From Burkholderiaceae bacterium (GTDB lineage: Bacteria > Pseudomonadota > Gammaproteobacteria > Burkholderiales > Burkholderiaceae_E): DNA of 64,000 bases. The stretch is taken from assembly GCA_027493945.1 (NCBI GenBank), contig JAOSJU010000001.1, positions 1,798,001 to 1,862,000 of the forward strand, read 5' to 3'. Numbering within the stretch: position 1 is the first letter of the stretch; every line of letters starts with the position of its first letter. A program made the translations under genes and the position numbers. This document shows positions 11,416 to 21,087 of the stretch, piece after piece. Below the pieces are notes generated by a model. The model ran no database searches, was not told the origin of the DNA, and saw only the letters and a program-made list of their open reading frames with translations.

Positions 11416-12343
11416 ATGAAACTGCCTTCCCGGGTCCTGATCACCGAAGTCGGCCCGCGCGACGGGCTGCAGAACGAGAAGCAGCCGGTCTCCACCGACG
11501 TGAAGGTCGAGTTGTGCCAGCGCCTGCTCGACGCCGGCGTGCGCCAACTCGAAGCCACGTCGTTCGTCTCGCCGAAGTGGGTGCCGCAGATGGCCGACGC
11601 CGCCGAGGTGATGGCGCGGCTGCCGCGCCCGGCCGGCGTCACCGTCTCGGTGCTCACGCCGAACATGAAGGGCTTCGAAGCCGCGCTGGCCGCCGGCGCC
11701 GACGAGGTGGTGATCTTCGCCGCCGCCAGCGAAGCGTTCTCGATGCGCAACATCAACTGTTCGATCGCCGAGAGCATCGAGCGCTTCCGCCCGGTCGCGC
11801 AGGCGGCGAAACAGCACCGGCTGCGGCTGCGCGCCGCGCTGTCGGTGGCCTTCGGTTGCCCCTACGAGGGCGAAGTGCCGGTGGCCGCGGTGGTCGACGT
11901 CGCGTCGCGGCTGCGCGATCTCGGCTGCGACGAGATCGGCATCGCCGACACGATCGGAGTGGGCACCGCTGCACAGGTCGGGCGCGTTTTCGATGCCGTC
12001 GCGCGCGAAGTGCCGCTCGATCGGCTGTCGGGCCACTTCCACGACACCTACGGCCAGGCGATCGCCAACGTGGTCGCCAGCCTGCAGGCAGGCGTCTACC
12101 GCTTCGATTCGTCGATCGCCGGCCTCGGCGGCTGCCCGTATGCGAAGGGGCGCCACCGGCAATGTCGCGACCGAAGACGTGGTCTACCTGATGCACGGGC
12201 TGGGCATCGAGACCGGGATCGACCTCGATGCGCTGGTCGAGACCGGGCAGTGGATCTCGCGCCAGATCGGCCGCGCCAGTGCCTCGCGCGCGGGCAACGC
12301 GATCGCGGCGCGCAGGCGTGCGAAAGCGGAAGAAGCGGCGTGA
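11416..12343 (+). CDS. mvaB: Hydroxymethylglutaryl-CoA lyase (one frameshift)
   Basis: Cleaves HMG-CoA to acetoacetate and acetyl-CoA, the last step of leucine degradation (liuE). It starts MKLPSRVLITEVGPRDGLQNE, with the catalytic Arg of the GPRDGLQ motif at residue 15. Metal-binding HFHDTYGQA and the active-site Cys (residue 240, GLGGCPYAKG) are present. The frame breaks at the G run 12147-12150 (one G too many). Removing it gives 308 residues and continues as ATGNVATEDVVYLMHG, the family's expected C-terminal region. It overlaps the next gene as GTGA. The lyase would normally adjoin liuD; here the efflux operon and an IS lie between. Confidence 0.9.
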
Positions 12344-12648
12344 GCGACGCTCCCCGCAGCGCGCGCGCGCCGGCCGCCGGCCGCGAGCCGGCCGCATCGG
12401 CCGCGCCGCTGTCATCGGCCGCGCCGGTTCCGTCTCCCTGCATCTCGGTGTGCCGCATCGAGCCGGCCAGCGGCCTGTGCGAGGGCTGCCAGCGCACGCT
12501 CGACGAGATCGCGCGCTGGGGTTCGATGAGCAACGAGGCGCGGCGCGAGGTGTGGAGCGCGATCCATGCCCGGCGCGCCGGCCGCGGCCCCGGCTCTGAC
12601 ACGGCGCAGGACGCAGCGGTTGCGGCCGCCGGCGGACCGGCTTCGTGA
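12340..12648 (+). CDS. DUF1289-family small cysteine-rich protein
   Basis: About 102 aa, starting at a GTG that overlaps the lyase stop (GTGA). The N-terminal 35 residues are Ala/Pro-rich and low complexity. Residues after that match the DUF1289 pattern: PCISVCRIEP followed by GLCEGCQRTLDEIARW, with four cysteines likely to bind a metal or Fe-S cluster. Its stop overlaps the next GTG start, so the three genes are probably translated together. The function of the family is unknown. Confidence 0.75.
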   Translation: MSDAPRSARAPAAGREPAASAAPLSSAAPVPSPCISVCRIEPASGLCEGCQRTLDEIARWGSMSNEARREVWSAIHARRAGRGPGSDTAQDAAVAAAGGPAS

Positions 12649-13556
12649 AGCCGCTGCCCGCAGGGCTGCGATTCGTCGAACGCGACTGGCTCTCGTCGAA
12701 CCAGGTCGTCGGGATCGACGGCGCGCAGGCCACCGTCGTCGACACCGGTTACGCCAAGCACGCGGCGCTCACGGTCGCGCTGATGCGGCAGGTGCTCGAC
12801 GGCACCGGCGCGCGCCTGGCGCGCATCGTCAACACCCACTTGCACTCCGACCACTGCGGCGGCAATCGCGCGCTCGCCGACGCGTTCGGCTGCACGATCA
12901 CGGTGCCGCACGCTAGCGCGGCCGAGGTCGCCGAATGGGACGAGCGGCGGCTGAGCTTCGCCGCGACCGGGCAACGCTGCCCGCGCTTCGCGCACGACGC
13001 GACGCTGCGACCCGGCGACACGCTGCGCCTGGGCGCGCTCGACTGGGACGTGCACGCCGCCCCGGGGCACGACCCGAAGAGCCTGATCTTCCACTGCGAG
13101 CGCGAGCGGCTGCTGATCTCGGCCGACGCGCTGTGGGCGAACGGCTTCGGCATCGTGTTCCCGGAGATCGACGGCGAGTCGGGCTTCGACGAGCAGCACG
13201 AAGTGCTCGAGCTGATCGGGCGCCTGCGCGTCGAACAGGTGCTACCGGGGCACGGGCCGATGTTCGGCGACGTCGATGCGGCGCTCGGCCGCGCGCGCAC
13301 GAAGCTCGCGGCGATGCGCGAGGACCCCGGGCGCCACGCGCGCCATGCACTGAAGGTGCTGGTGAAGTTCCTGCTGCTCGACGTCGAGCGCATCGACGGG
13401 CACGCGCTGCACGAACGCGTGAGCGACGCCGTGATCATGCGCCGCGCGGCCGCGCAGATCGGGATGGCCTACGAGGACGCGCTGCGCTGGGCGGCGGATT
13501 CGCTGGTGGCGCAGGGCCTGCTGCGGCGCGAAGGCGACCTGCTCGTCGACGCCTGA
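12645..13556 (+). CDS. Metallo-beta-lactamase-fold hydrolase
   Basis: 303-aa MBL-fold protein with the metal motif HLHSDH at residues 65-70 and later His/Asp ligands (GHDPKS, LPGHGP). A C-terminal helical extension of about 80 residues resembles that of LACTB2/GloB-like hydrolases. It starts at a GTG overlapping the DUF1289 stop. Position after the lyase suggests a role in thioester or acid metabolism linked to leucine catabolism, but this is only context. The substrate is unknown. Confidence 0.82.
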   Translation: MKPLPAGLRFVERDWLSSNQVVGIDGAQATVVDTGYAKHAALTVALMRQVLDGTGARLARIVNTHLHSDHCGGNRALADAFGCTITVPHASAAEVAEWDERRLSFAATGQRCPRFAHDATLRPGDTLRLGALDWDVHAAPGHDPKSLIFHCERERLLISADALWANGFGIVFPEIDGESGFDEQHEVLELIGRLRVEQVLPGHGPMFGDVDAALGRARTKLAAMREDPGRHARHALKVLVKFLLLDVERIDGHALHERVSDAVIMRRAAAQIGMAYEDALRWAADSLVAQGLLRREGDLLVDA

Positions 13557-13599
13557 TCGCCCGGCCCACGGGCCACGGCACAGCTCCCGGCCGCGCGGA

Positions 13600-13629
13600 T
13601 TGACGATTCATCTCGTGAATGGATATCAT
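13600..13629 (+). promoter_or_regulatory. Sigma70-type promoter of the DUF4143 ATPase gene
   Basis: TTGACG (13600-13605), an 18-bp spacer, then TATCAT (13624-13629); each hexamer differs from consensus at one position. Transcription would begin near 13636-13637, coinciding with an in-frame GTG. The -10 overlaps a small dyad (TGGAT-N3-ATCCA), a possible autoregulatory site. Confidence 0.5.
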
Positions 13630-13636
13630 CCACGCG

Positions 13637-14851
13637 GTGAAAACACTTCCCAGGCTCGCCGGACCCGCACTCGCGCAGCGATTGCGCGTGATGCCCGCGG
13701 TCGTGGTAACGGGCGCCCGGCAGGCCGGCAAGAGCACGCTGGCCGAGCATCTGGTCGGGGGCGCACGGCGCTACCACTCGCTCGACGACTTCGACGTGCT
13801 CGATGCCGCGCGCCGCGACCCGGAAGCGCTGGTCGGGGGCAGCGAACCGGTCACGCTCGACGAAGTGCAGCGCGAGCCCGGGTTGCTCTCGGCGGTGAAG
13901 CGGGCCATCGATCGCGATCGCAAGCCCGGACGCTTCCTGCTGACCGGCTCGGCGAACCTGCTGCTCATGCGCGGCGTGTCCGAGTCGCTGGCCGGCCGCG
14001 CAAGCTATCTCACTCTCTGGCCGATGACCCGGCGCGAGCAACGAGGCCTGGGGCGCGCCGGCCGATGGGACGAACTGCTTGCCACGCCCGAGTCCGAATG
14101 GCGTGCGCTGCTCGCCGCGGGAGACGGCGACGCCGAGGACTGGCGCGCGCTCGCGCGCCAGGGCGGGTTTCCCACTCCCGCCGTCGAACTGGCAGCGCCG
14201 GCCGAACGCGCGATCTGGTTCGATGGCTACGTGCGCACCTACCTCGAGCGCGACCTGCTGGACCTTGCCGCGATCAGCGCGCTGCCGGATTTCCGCCGCC
14301 TGATGCGAGCCGCGTGCCTGCGCCTGGGCCAGCTCGTCAACCAGACCGAACTGGGACGCGACACCTCGCTTCCGCAACCGACGGTGCATCGCTGGCTGAA
14401 CCTGCTCGAGACCTCGTACCTGCTCGTGCGCCTGCCGGCCTACGCCGTCAATCGCACGAAACGGCTGATCAAGACGCCGAAGATGTACTGGGGCGACACT
14501 GGCGTGGCGCTTCATCTGGCAGGAACCGAGCCGGGCGGCGCTCATCTCGAGAACCTCGTGCTGCAGGACCTGCTCGCCTGGCGCGACGCCCGCGTCGAGC
14601 GCGCGGAGCTCGGCTACTGGCGCACGAGCACTGGCGAGGAAGTGGATTTCGTCATCGAGTCGGGACGCGGGTTGCTCCCGATCGAAGTGAAAGCGGCGTC
14701 CAGGCCGCGGCTGGCCGATTGCGCGCACCTGCGCACGTTCCGCGCCGAATACGGAAAGCAGGCAAGAGCCGGCCTGCTGCTGCACACGGGAAACATGCTC
14801 GAGTGGATGGCACCCGACGTGCTGGCCGCGCCGTGGTGGAAGGTACTCTGA
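13637..14851 (+). CDS. ATP-binding protein with AAA_14 and DUF4143 domains
   Basis: Predicted P-loop ATPase of about 404 aa. Walker A is VTGARQAGKST and Walker B is VTLDEVQ. A sensor-like LLTGSANLLLM and a C-terminal DUF4143 region follow, ending with a nuclease-like EVDFVIE...IEVKAA stretch (Asp, Glu and Lys spaced as in PD-(D/E)xK folds). An ATG at 13619 is also in frame but lies inside the putative promoter, so I chose the GTG at 13637, which may give a leaderless message. This family is common and patchily distributed; its role is unproven. It looks independent of its neighbours. Confidence 0.8.
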   Translation: MKTLPRLAGPALAQRLRVMPAVVVTGARQAGKSTLAEHLVGGARRYHSLDDFDVLDAARRDPEALVGGSEPVTLDEVQREPGLLSAVKRAIDRDRKPGRFLLTGSANLLLMRGVSESLAGRASYLTLWPMTRREQRGLGRAGRWDELLATPESEWRALLAAGDGDAEDWRALARQGGFPTPAVELAAPAERAIWFDGYVRTYLERDLLDLAAISALPDFRRLMRAACLRLGQLVNQTELGRDTSLPQPTVHRWLNLLETSYLLVRLPAYAVNRTKRLIKTPKMYWGDTGVALHLAGTEPGGAHLENLVLQDLLAWRDARVERAELGYWRTSTGEEVDFVIESGRGLLPIEVKAASRPRLADCAHLRTFRAEYGKQARAGLLLHTGNMLEWMAPDVLAAPWWKVL

Positions 14852-14862
14852 CGCAGCAGGCC

Positions 14863-15477
14863 CTACTTCCGGTTCCGCACGCTGGCGAACTCCCAGTTCG
14901 CGCGCGTGCGCCCTTCCTCCACCCGCTCGAGCGGCCGGGCCGCGACGATCCCGCCGTCGAGCGCGCGCCTCGCCAGCTCGATGTACAGCGCCGTGCCGCG
15001 GCGCTTCCAGGCGATGTCGTCGTCGCTCAAGCTGCGTCGCACGCGCGCCGGCACTCCGGCGACGAGCACCCGCGGCGGGATCGCGTCGGCCACCTTCACG
15101 AACGACATCGCCGCGACGATCGCCTGCTCGCCGATGACCGCCGTGTCCATCACGACCGCCCGGATGCCGACGAGCGCCTCGCGGCCGACGCGCGCGCAAT
15201 GGATGACCGCGCCGTGGCCGATGTGCGCCTCTTCCTCCATCACGCAGTCGAAGTCGGGCGCCGAATGCACCACGCAGTTGTCCTGCAGGTTCGCGTTGCG
15301 CTCGAGCACGATGCGGCCGAAGTCGCCGCGCAGCACCGCACCGGGGCCGACGTAGCAGCCCGGGCCGACGATCACGTCGCCGATCAGCACGGCAGCCGGA
15401 TGCACGTAGGCCGTCGGATCGATCACCGGGACGATCCCTTCGAAGGCGTAGACGGTCTGGGCGCTGGGCACGGGCAT
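14863..15477 (-). CDS. PaaY-like gamma-carbonic-anhydrase-fold protein
   Basis: 204-aa left-handed beta-helix protein built from hexapeptide repeats (for example AAVLIGDVIVGPGCYVGPGA), with the metal-site histidines of gamma-class carbonic anhydrases (VVHSAPD and AHIGHGAVIH). It is most like PaaY, a hydroxyacyl-CoA thioesterase of phenylacetate metabolism; housekeeping gamma-CA proteins (YrdA) are the alternative. The ATG at 15477 was chosen because upstream sequence in this frame lacks homology. Position beside a crotonase and a PaaK-like ligase supports the PaaY reading. Confidence 0.78.
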   Translation of the reverse strand: MPVPSAQTVYAFEGIVPVIDPTAYVHPAAVLIGDVIVGPGCYVGPGAVLRGDFGRIVLERNANLQDNCVVHSAPDFDCVMEEEAHIGHGAVIHCARVGREALVGIRAVVMDTAVIGEQAIVAAMSFVKVADAIPPRVLVAGVPARVRRSLSDDDIAWKRRGTALYIELARRALDGGIVAARPLERVEEGRTRANWEFASVRNRK

Positions 15478-15578
15478 CTCCTCTCGTGGCGATGGTAACC
15501 CGTCGAGGCGCCCCATTCCCCGAATCGTCGACGCAACATCCGGCCGGTGCCTGGCGGCGATGGCCGGACAGCCACGGG

Positions 15579-16505
15579 TCAACGCCGCTTTCTGCCGGGT
15601 CGCCCGCGCGCGAGCTCGCGCTCCATGTCGGCCACCAGCGCCTGCGCTTCGGCGCCCTCCGGAATCGGCCGGCCCGAGTCGCGCCATGCGACCGCGTCCT
15701 TGTAGCCGTGCAGCTGCGCGCGGCGCCGGAACCACATGCCCTCGGGGTTGTGCCGCGTGATGCCGTCGAACACGGTCGCGAGCACCTGCGCCTGGCCGAG
15801 CCCCATCGCGTCGAGCACCTGGTTGACGACCAGCTTGTGCATCGTCAGCTGGCCGCGCGGCACGCCTGCGATGCGATCGGCCAGCGCGCGCACCGTCTCG
15901 TCGAGCCGCGCGGCCGGCACCGCGTCGGTCGCCAGCCCCCACTCCTTCGCGGTCGCGCCGTCGATCGTGTCGCCGGTGAACATCATCCGCTTGGCGCGCA
16001 TCGGCCCGAGGCGGAACGCCCACATCGCGGTGGTCGGACAGCCCCAGACCCGCGTCGGCATGTAGCCGATGCGCGCGTCCTCGGCCATCACGAGCAGGTC
16101 GCAGCACAGCGCGATGTCGCTGCCGCCGGCCACCGCGTGGCCGTGCACCTGCGCGATCGTCGGCTTGTGGCTGTGCCACAGGCTCATGAAGTCGTCGGTG
16201 AAGCGCTTCATCGTGCGGTAATCGAGCATCGGATCCCACGGCGTCGATTCCTGCTGGCACGGATGATCGACCACCTGTTCGCCGAAGGCCTGCAGGTCGT
16301 AGCCGGCGCAGAATGCGCGGCCCGCGCCGGCCAGCACGATCGCGTGCACCTGGTCGTCGGCGTTCGCGAGCTCGACCGCGCGGCGGATCTCGCCCGGCAT
16401 CCGCTCGTCGATCGCGTTGAGCCGCTCGGGCCGGTTCAGCGTGATCCGCGCCACGCGCGGGTTCGCGCGGTCGCGCGCGTACTTCAGGGTCTGGAATCGT
16501 GGCAT
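15579..16505 (-). CDS. Crotonase-family protein with atypical active site
   Basis: Enoyl-CoA hydratase/isomerase-fold protein of 308 aa, starting [19 protein letters not shown]. The oxyanion-hole region is [16 protein letters not shown]. Where classical hydratases have two catalytic Glu residues, this protein has Asp (GGSD) and a Thr/Arg (GYMPTRV), so simple hydration is doubtful. It also has a Trp/Arg-rich C-terminus ([17 protein letters not shown]). It lies between PaaY-like and PaaK-like genes on the same strand, suggesting a step on an unusual CoA thioester. Exact activity unknown. Confidence 0.8.
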   Translation of the reverse strand: MPRFQTLKYARDRANPRVARITLNRPERLNAIDERMPGEIRRAVELANADDQVHAIVLAGAGRAFCAGYDLQAFGEQVVDHPCQQESTPWDPMLDYRTMKRFTDDFMSLWHSHKPTIAQVHGHAVAGGSDIALCCDLLVMAEDARIGYMPTRVWGCPTTAMWAFRLGPMRAKRMMFTGDTIDGATAKEWGLATDAVPAARLDETVRALADRIAGVPRGQLTMHKLVVNQVLDAMGLGQAQVLATVFDGITRHNPEGMWFRRRAQLHGYKDAVAWRDSGRPIPEGAEAQALVADMERELARGRPGRKRR

Positions 16506-16555
16506 CGGGTTCTCTGGCGGGAGCGGCCGCGAAGGCGGGCCGGTACGACGCAGCG

Positions 16556-17815
16556 TCAGTCGTACTTGCGCGCGTCCTCGATCACCTTGCCGTCGTTCGG
16601 CAGGCTGCCGGGATCGAGCAGTTCGACCTCGCCGCGCAGCTTGGTGACCTCGCGGATCGCATCGGCCAGCCGCACGGCGAGCGCCTCGCCGCCCCCGGCC
16701 GCGGCCAGTTGCGCCGCGTCGACCTCGCATTTCAGCGTCATCCGGTCGTTGGCCATCTCGCCTTCGACCACCAGCCGCGCGCGCGCCGCCTCGGGAACGC
16801 GGCGGACGATCTCGGCCACCTGGCCCGGATGCACGAACATGCCGCGCACCTTGGCCGTCTGGTCGGCGCGGCCGAGCCAGCCGCGAATGCGCACGTTGGT
16901 GCGCCCGCACGGCGAGATGCCCGGCAGCACTGCCGAGAGGTCGCCGGTGCCGAAGCGGATCAACGGGTATTCGGGATTGAAGCTGGTGACCACCACCTCG
17001 CCGACCTCGCCGTCGCGCACCGGCTCGCCGGTGCCGGGGCGCACGATCTCGAGGATCAGCTCCTCGTCGAGGATCATGCCTTCCATCGCGTTCGACTCGT
17101 AGGCGATCAGCCCCACGTCGGCGGTGCCGTACCACTGCAGCACCGTCTCGATGCCCTGCTGGTGGAACCAGCTGCGCAGGCTCGGCGGCAGCGCCTCGGC
17201 GGCCAGCAGCGCGCGCTTGAGGTTCGAGATGTCGAGCGCCAGCTCCTGAGCCTTCTCGACGATGATGCGCAGGAACGACGGCGTGCCGGTATACGCGTCG
17301 GGCCGGAACCTGCGGATGAGTTCGATCTGCTGCTCGGTCTGCCCGGTGCCGGCCGGAATCACCGCACAGCCGAGCCGGCGCGCGGCGCCGTCGACCATCC
17401 ACGCACCCGGGGTCAGGTGGTAGCCGAAACAGTTCTGCACCACGTGTCCGGGACGAATGCCGGCCGCATACAGCGCGCGGGTGCTGCGCCACGGATCTTC
17501 GCGCGCGCCTTCCGGATCGAAGATCGGCCCCGGCGACATGAACAGCCGCCCGAGCCGGCCCGGCTCGACCGTGGTCAGCCCGCCGAACGGCGGATCCTCG
17601 TCCTGCAGCGCCTTCAGGTCGCTCTTGCGCAGCACCGGCAGCTGCGCCAGCGCCTTGCGCGAGGCGATCGCCTGCGGATCGACGCCCTGCAGGCGTCTCG
17701 CCCAGCCGCGCGCGTTCGCGCTGGCGCGCGCGACGAGCCCCGGCAGCGCCGCCATCAGCGCGCCTTCGCGCGCCTCGGCCGAGCGGGTCTCGAGCAGGTC
17801 GTAGTACGCGGACAT
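16556..17815 (-). CDS. Phenylacetate-CoA ligase-family (PaaK-like) AMP-forming ligase
   Basis: 419-aa adenylate-forming enzyme that would activate an aromatic or other carboxylic acid to its CoA thioester. Recognisable are the PaaK-type N-terminus ([17 protein letters not shown]), the ATP-site region around AEALPPS, the [10 protein letters not shown] acyl/ATP motif, and the C-terminal hinge region [16 protein letters not shown]. Gene order (4 bp after an ABC-transporter ATPase gene) links it to the transporter. It is not the canonical paa operon enzyme, and its substrate is undetermined. Confidence 0.85.
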   Translation of the reverse strand: MSAYYDLLETRSAEAREGALMAALPGLVARASANARGWARRLQGVDPQAIASRKALAQLPVLRKSDLKALQDEDPPFGGLTTVEPGRLGRLFMSPGPIFDPEGAREDPWRSTRALYAAGIRPGHVVQNCFGYHLTPGAWMVDGAARRLGCAVIPAGTGQTEQQIELIRRFRPDAYTGTPSFLRIIVEKAQELALDISNLKRALLAAEALPPSLRSWFHQQGIETVLQWYGTADVGLIAYESNAMEGMILDEELILEIVRPGTGEPVRDGEVGEVVVTSFNPEYPLIRFGTGDLSAVLPGISPCGRTNVRIRGWLGRADQTAKVRGMFVHPGQVAEIVRRVPEAARARLVVEGEMANDRMTLKCEVDAAQLAAAGGGEALAVRLADAIREVTKLRGEVELLDPGSLPNDGKVIEDARKYD

Positions 17816-17819
17816 CGGT

Positions 17820-18659
17820 TCAGAGCCAGCGCTTGCGGCGCTTGTAGGACTTCAGGTTCTTGAACGAGCGGCGCTCCTCGCCGCCGCCGCCCAGGTAGAA
17901 CTCCCGCACGTCCTCGTTGTCGATGAGGTCGGCCTGCGTGCCGTCGAGCACGATCTTGCCCGACTCCATGATGTAGCCGTAGCTGGCCGCGTGCAGCGCC
18001 ATGCGCGCGTTCTGCTCGACCAGCAGGATGGTGATCTTCAGTTCGCGATTGAGCTGGCGGATGATGCCGAACACTTCCTTCACCAGCAGCGGCGACAGGC
18101 CCATCGAAGGCTCGTCGAGCAGAATCATCTTCGGGCGGGCCATCAGCGCGCGGCTGATCGCGAGCATCTGCTGCTCGCCGCCCGACAGGTATCCGGCCAG
18201 CCCGGTGCGCTCGCGCAGCCGGGGGAAGAAGTCGAACACCATGTCGAGGTCGCGCCTGACGCCCGCGTTGTCGCGGCGCGTGTAGGCGCCGAGCCGCAGG
18301 TTCTCGATGACCGTCATGTCCTCGACGATGCGACGGCCCTCCATCACCTGGAAGATGCCGCGGCGCACGATCTGCTCGGGCGCCATGTTGGCGATCTCCT
18401 CGCCCATGAAGGTGACGTTGCCGCGCGTGACCTCGCCGTCCTCGGTGCGCAGCAGCCCGGAGATCGCCTTCAGGGTGGTCGACTTGCCGGCGCCGTTGGG
18501 CCCGAGCAGCGCGACGATCTCGCCCTCGGGCACCTCGAGGCTGACGCCGCGCAACACGAGGATGACCTCGTCGTAGACGACCTCGATGTTGTTGACGGTC
18601 AGGATCGGGGTGCCGGCGGCGACCGCCGGCTCCGCCTGCTTCGTTTGCGCTTCGACCAT
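17820..18659 (-). CDS. livF: Branched-chain-type ABC transporter ATPase, LivF-like
   Basis: 279-aa ATPase of a LIV/HAAT-family importer. Walker A is GPNGAGKST, the signature is LSGGEQQM, and Walker B ends LLDEPSMGLSP; the late His is replaced in the usual LivF manner (LVEQNA). A basic C-terminal tail (KNLKSYKRRKRWL) is longer than in typical amino-acid LivF and is often seen in copies dedicated to aromatic or acyl substrates. It lies downstream of the substrate-binding protein gene and 4 bp before the PaaK-like ligase. Confidence 0.9.
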   Translation of the reverse strand: MVEAQTKQAEPAVAAGTPILTVNNIEVVYDEVILVLRGVSLEVPEGEIVALLGPNGAGKSTTLKAISGLLRTEDGEVTRGNVTFMGEEIANMAPEQIVRRGIFQVMEGRRIVEDMTVIENLRLGAYTRRDNAGVRRDLDMVFDFFPRLRERTGLAGYLSGGEQQMLAISRALMARPKMILLDEPSMGLSPLLVKEVFGIIRQLNRELKITILLVEQNARMALHAASYGYIMESGKIVLDGTQADLIDNEDVREFYLGGGGEERRSFKNLKSYKRRKRWL

Positions 18660-18733
18660 GGTTGCGATGCCTGCTGCGACCGACCGCCTCCCTTCCGTGC
18701 CGCCGGCGGCCACGGAAGGGAAGCCGGCAGCGA

Positions 18734-19972
18734 TCACCAGCCGAGCCACTCCGGCTTGCGCGGGATCACCGACTCGCCGATCTTCTCGATGCTCTGCGCA
18801 CCGCCCTTCGAGTTGGCGCGGTAGATGAACACCGTCGTCGTGCCGCGGTGGTCTTCCGACGTCCAGGTGGAAGGAATGCACACGCCCTGCAGTTCGGCCG
18901 GGACGTGGTCCTTCATCTGCTCCATCGCCTTCTTGATGTTCGGGCCGGTGACGCCGCCCGCCTTGTCGGCCACGGCCATCGCGTCGCGCATGTAGTAGAC
19001 CGAGCAGATGCCGCGCATGTAGTGCACCGGCCGGTACATGTTGCCCGAGGCATCGGAGACCTTCGAGATCTCGCGCACCGTCTTCATGCCCGGCGCGGTC
19101 GATTTCCAGTCGGCCGCACCCACCACGAACACCACGCCGTTGGCGGCGTCGCCCGCGGCCTTCAGCGCGTTCTCGTCCATCGCCCAGACGTTGCCCAGGA
19201 ACTGGGTGTCCACGCCGACCGTGTCGCACGACTTCAGCAGCGAGATCGTCGAACCGCCGGTGTTGGCGAGGAACGCGTAGTTGGCGCCGGACTCCTTCAG
19301 GCTCAGGCACTGCGCCTTGAAGTCGCCGGGCTTGAGCGAGTACTGGATCGGCGGAACGGTCGCGAAACCCATCTCCTTGGCGTAGTCGCCGCACGCGGCC
19401 TTCGGCGCGTTCGGGTACGGGTGGTTGTCACCCATGTGGACGAACTTCGGCGAAGCGATGCCCTTCTTCTTCGCGTCGGCTGCGGCCCACTGCACCAGCG
19501 CGCGGCAGGCGTCGGTGTACGACGGGCCGTAGAAGAAGTTGTACGGCGCCGGCTTCGAACCGTGCGTGCCCTTGCCCGACGGGTCGGTGAGGTGGCCCGA
19601 GTACGAAGCCGAGAAGTAGGGGATTTCGTCCTTGGCGACGAAGGTGACCATCGCCTCCGTGTCGCCGGTGCCCCAGCCCTGGATCGCGGCGACCTTCTGC
19701 GAACCGGTCCACTTCTTGTAGGTGGCGATCGCGCGCGGGATCTCGTAGCTGTAGTCGACCGTCTCGAAGTCGATCTTCTTGCCGTTCACGCCGCCGTGCG
19801 TGTTCACGTAGGCGAGCGCGTCGGCGACGCCCCGGCCGTACGGCTTGCCGACGTCGGAGGTCGCGCCGGTGTAGTCGGCGATGTGGCCGACGAAGATGCC
19901 CTGGGCGGCGGCCGGACCGGCGCCGATCAGGACCGCCGCCGCAGCCGCGGCGGAAAACAGGTTGCCCTTCAT
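18734..19972 (-). CDS. ABC transporter periplasmic substrate-binding protein, LivK-like
   Basis: 412-aa type I periplasmic binding protein. A Sec signal peptide ends near AAAQG (about residue 24), followed by IFVGHIADYTGATSDVGKPYGRG, the typical start of the mature domain. It delivers a small molecule to the LivH/LivM permease. The divergence from amino-acid binders and its two CoA-ligase neighbours suggest aromatic or other organic-acid substrates, which is inference. Confidence 0.87.
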   Translation of the reverse strand: MKGNLFSAAAAAAVLIGAGPAAAQGIFVGHIADYTGATSDVGKPYGRGVADALAYVNTHGGVNGKKIDFETVDYSYEIPRAIATYKKWTGSQKVAAIQGWGTGDTEAMVTFVAKDEIPYFSASYSGHLTDPSGKGTHGSKPAPYNFFYGPSYTDACRALVQWAAADAKKKGIASPKFVHMGDNHPYPNAPKAACGDYAKEMGFATVPPIQYSLKPGDFKAQCLSLKESGANYAFLANTGGSTISLLKSCDTVGVDTQFLGNVWAMDENALKAAGDAANGVVFVVGAADWKSTAPGMKTVREISKVSDASGNMYRPVHYMRGICSVYYMRDAMAVADKAGGVTGPNIKKAMEQMKDHVPAELQGVCIPSTWTSEDHRGTTTVFIYRANSKGGAQSIEKIGESVIPRKPEWLGW

Positions 19973-20000
19973 TGCAGTGCTCCTCTCTGGGGGGTCGTGG

Positions 20001-21086
20001 CTAGTAAGAAAACGGGTACAGCTTCCAGTACGTCTTGATCATCTTCCAGCGATGCGCGAGCCCGTCGGGCTCGAAGATCAGGAACAGCACGATCACGAGG
20101 CCGATCGCGCCCTCCTTCACGAAGGCGAGCCCCTCGGTGAGCGCCGGAAACACGCTCCCGACGCTGCGCGACAGCGCCCCGATGCCCTCGGGCAGCAGCA
20201 CCATGAACGCGGTGCCGAGCAGGGTGCCCATCACGCTGCCCAGCCCGCCGATGATGATCATGCCGAGGAACTGGATCGACAGCAGGATGGTGAACGCCTC
20301 GGAAGACACGTAACCGAGGTAATGGCCGAACAGCGCGCCGCCGATGCCGGCGTAGAACGCCGAGATGCCGAACGACAGCACGCGGTAGCGGGTGAGGCCG
20401 ATGCCCATCACCTCGGCCGACAGGTAGTGGTCGCGCACCGCGACGAACGCGCGCCCGTCGCGGCTGCGCAGCAGGTTGGTGCCGAGCAGGTACATCAGCA
20501 CCACGTAGGCGAGCACCACGTAGAAGTAGCCGTGGTCGCCGCTGATCTCGTAGCCGAAGATGCTGAACGGCTGCGCCAGCGTGCCGGCCGAACCGCCGGT
20601 GAACCACTTGGCACGCGCGAAGAAGTCTTCGAGGATGAACTGCGCGGCGAAGGTGGCGATCGCGAGATACAGCCCCTTGATCCGCGCGGCCGGGATGCCG
20701 AACAGCAGGCCGACCAGCGTGGTCAGCACGCCGGCCAGCGGAATCGCCCAGAACACCGGCACGCCGAACGAGTTGCTCAGCCACGCCGACGCGAACGCGC
20801 CGAAACCGAAGAACGCCGCGTGCCCGAGCGAGATCTGCCCGGTGAAGCCGACCAGGATGTTGATGCCGAGCGCGGCGATGCCGTAGTAGCCGATCTGGAT
20901 CAGCAGGTTGAGATGGTACTTGCTGAGCAGCTCGAAGCCGCCGATCTTCAGCGGCGCCAGGCACAGCAGCACCACCGCGACGATCACCACCGCCCGGGTC
21001 GCGGGCGTCGGGAAGATCGTGGTGTCCTTGCGGTACGCGGTCTTGTACTGGCCGCAGGGAATCAGTGCGGAGGACGTTGTGGCCAA
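20001..21086 (-). CDS. livM: Branched-chain-type ABC transporter permease, LivM-like
   Basis: 361-aa inner-membrane permease with about eight hydrophobic segments. It contains the LivM family region LGINILVGFTGQISLGHAAF and the EAA-like cytoplasmic loop around GRAFVAVRDHYLSAEVMG. It starts 1 bp after the LivH-like permease stop, so the two halves of the channel are coupled. It partners the binding protein encoded just downstream. Confidence 0.9.
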   Translation of the reverse strand: MATTSSALIPCGQYKTAYRKDTTIFPTPATRAVVIVAVVLLCLAPLKIGGFELLSKYHLNLLIQIGYYGIAALGINILVGFTGQISLGHAAFFGFGAFASAWLSNSFGVPVFWAIPLAGVLTTLVGLLFGIPAARIKGLYLAIATFAAQFILEDFFARAKWFTGGSAGTLAQPFSIFGYEISGDHGYFYVVLAYVVLMYLLGTNLLRSRDGRAFVAVRDHYLSAEVMGIGLTRYRVLSFGISAFYAGIGGALFGHYLGYVSSEAFTILLSIQFLGMIIIGGLGSVMGTLLGTAFMVLLPEGIGALSRSVGSVFPALTEGLAFVKEGAIGLVIVLFLIFEPDGLAHRWKMIKTYWKLYPFSY

Positions 21087-21087
21087 C

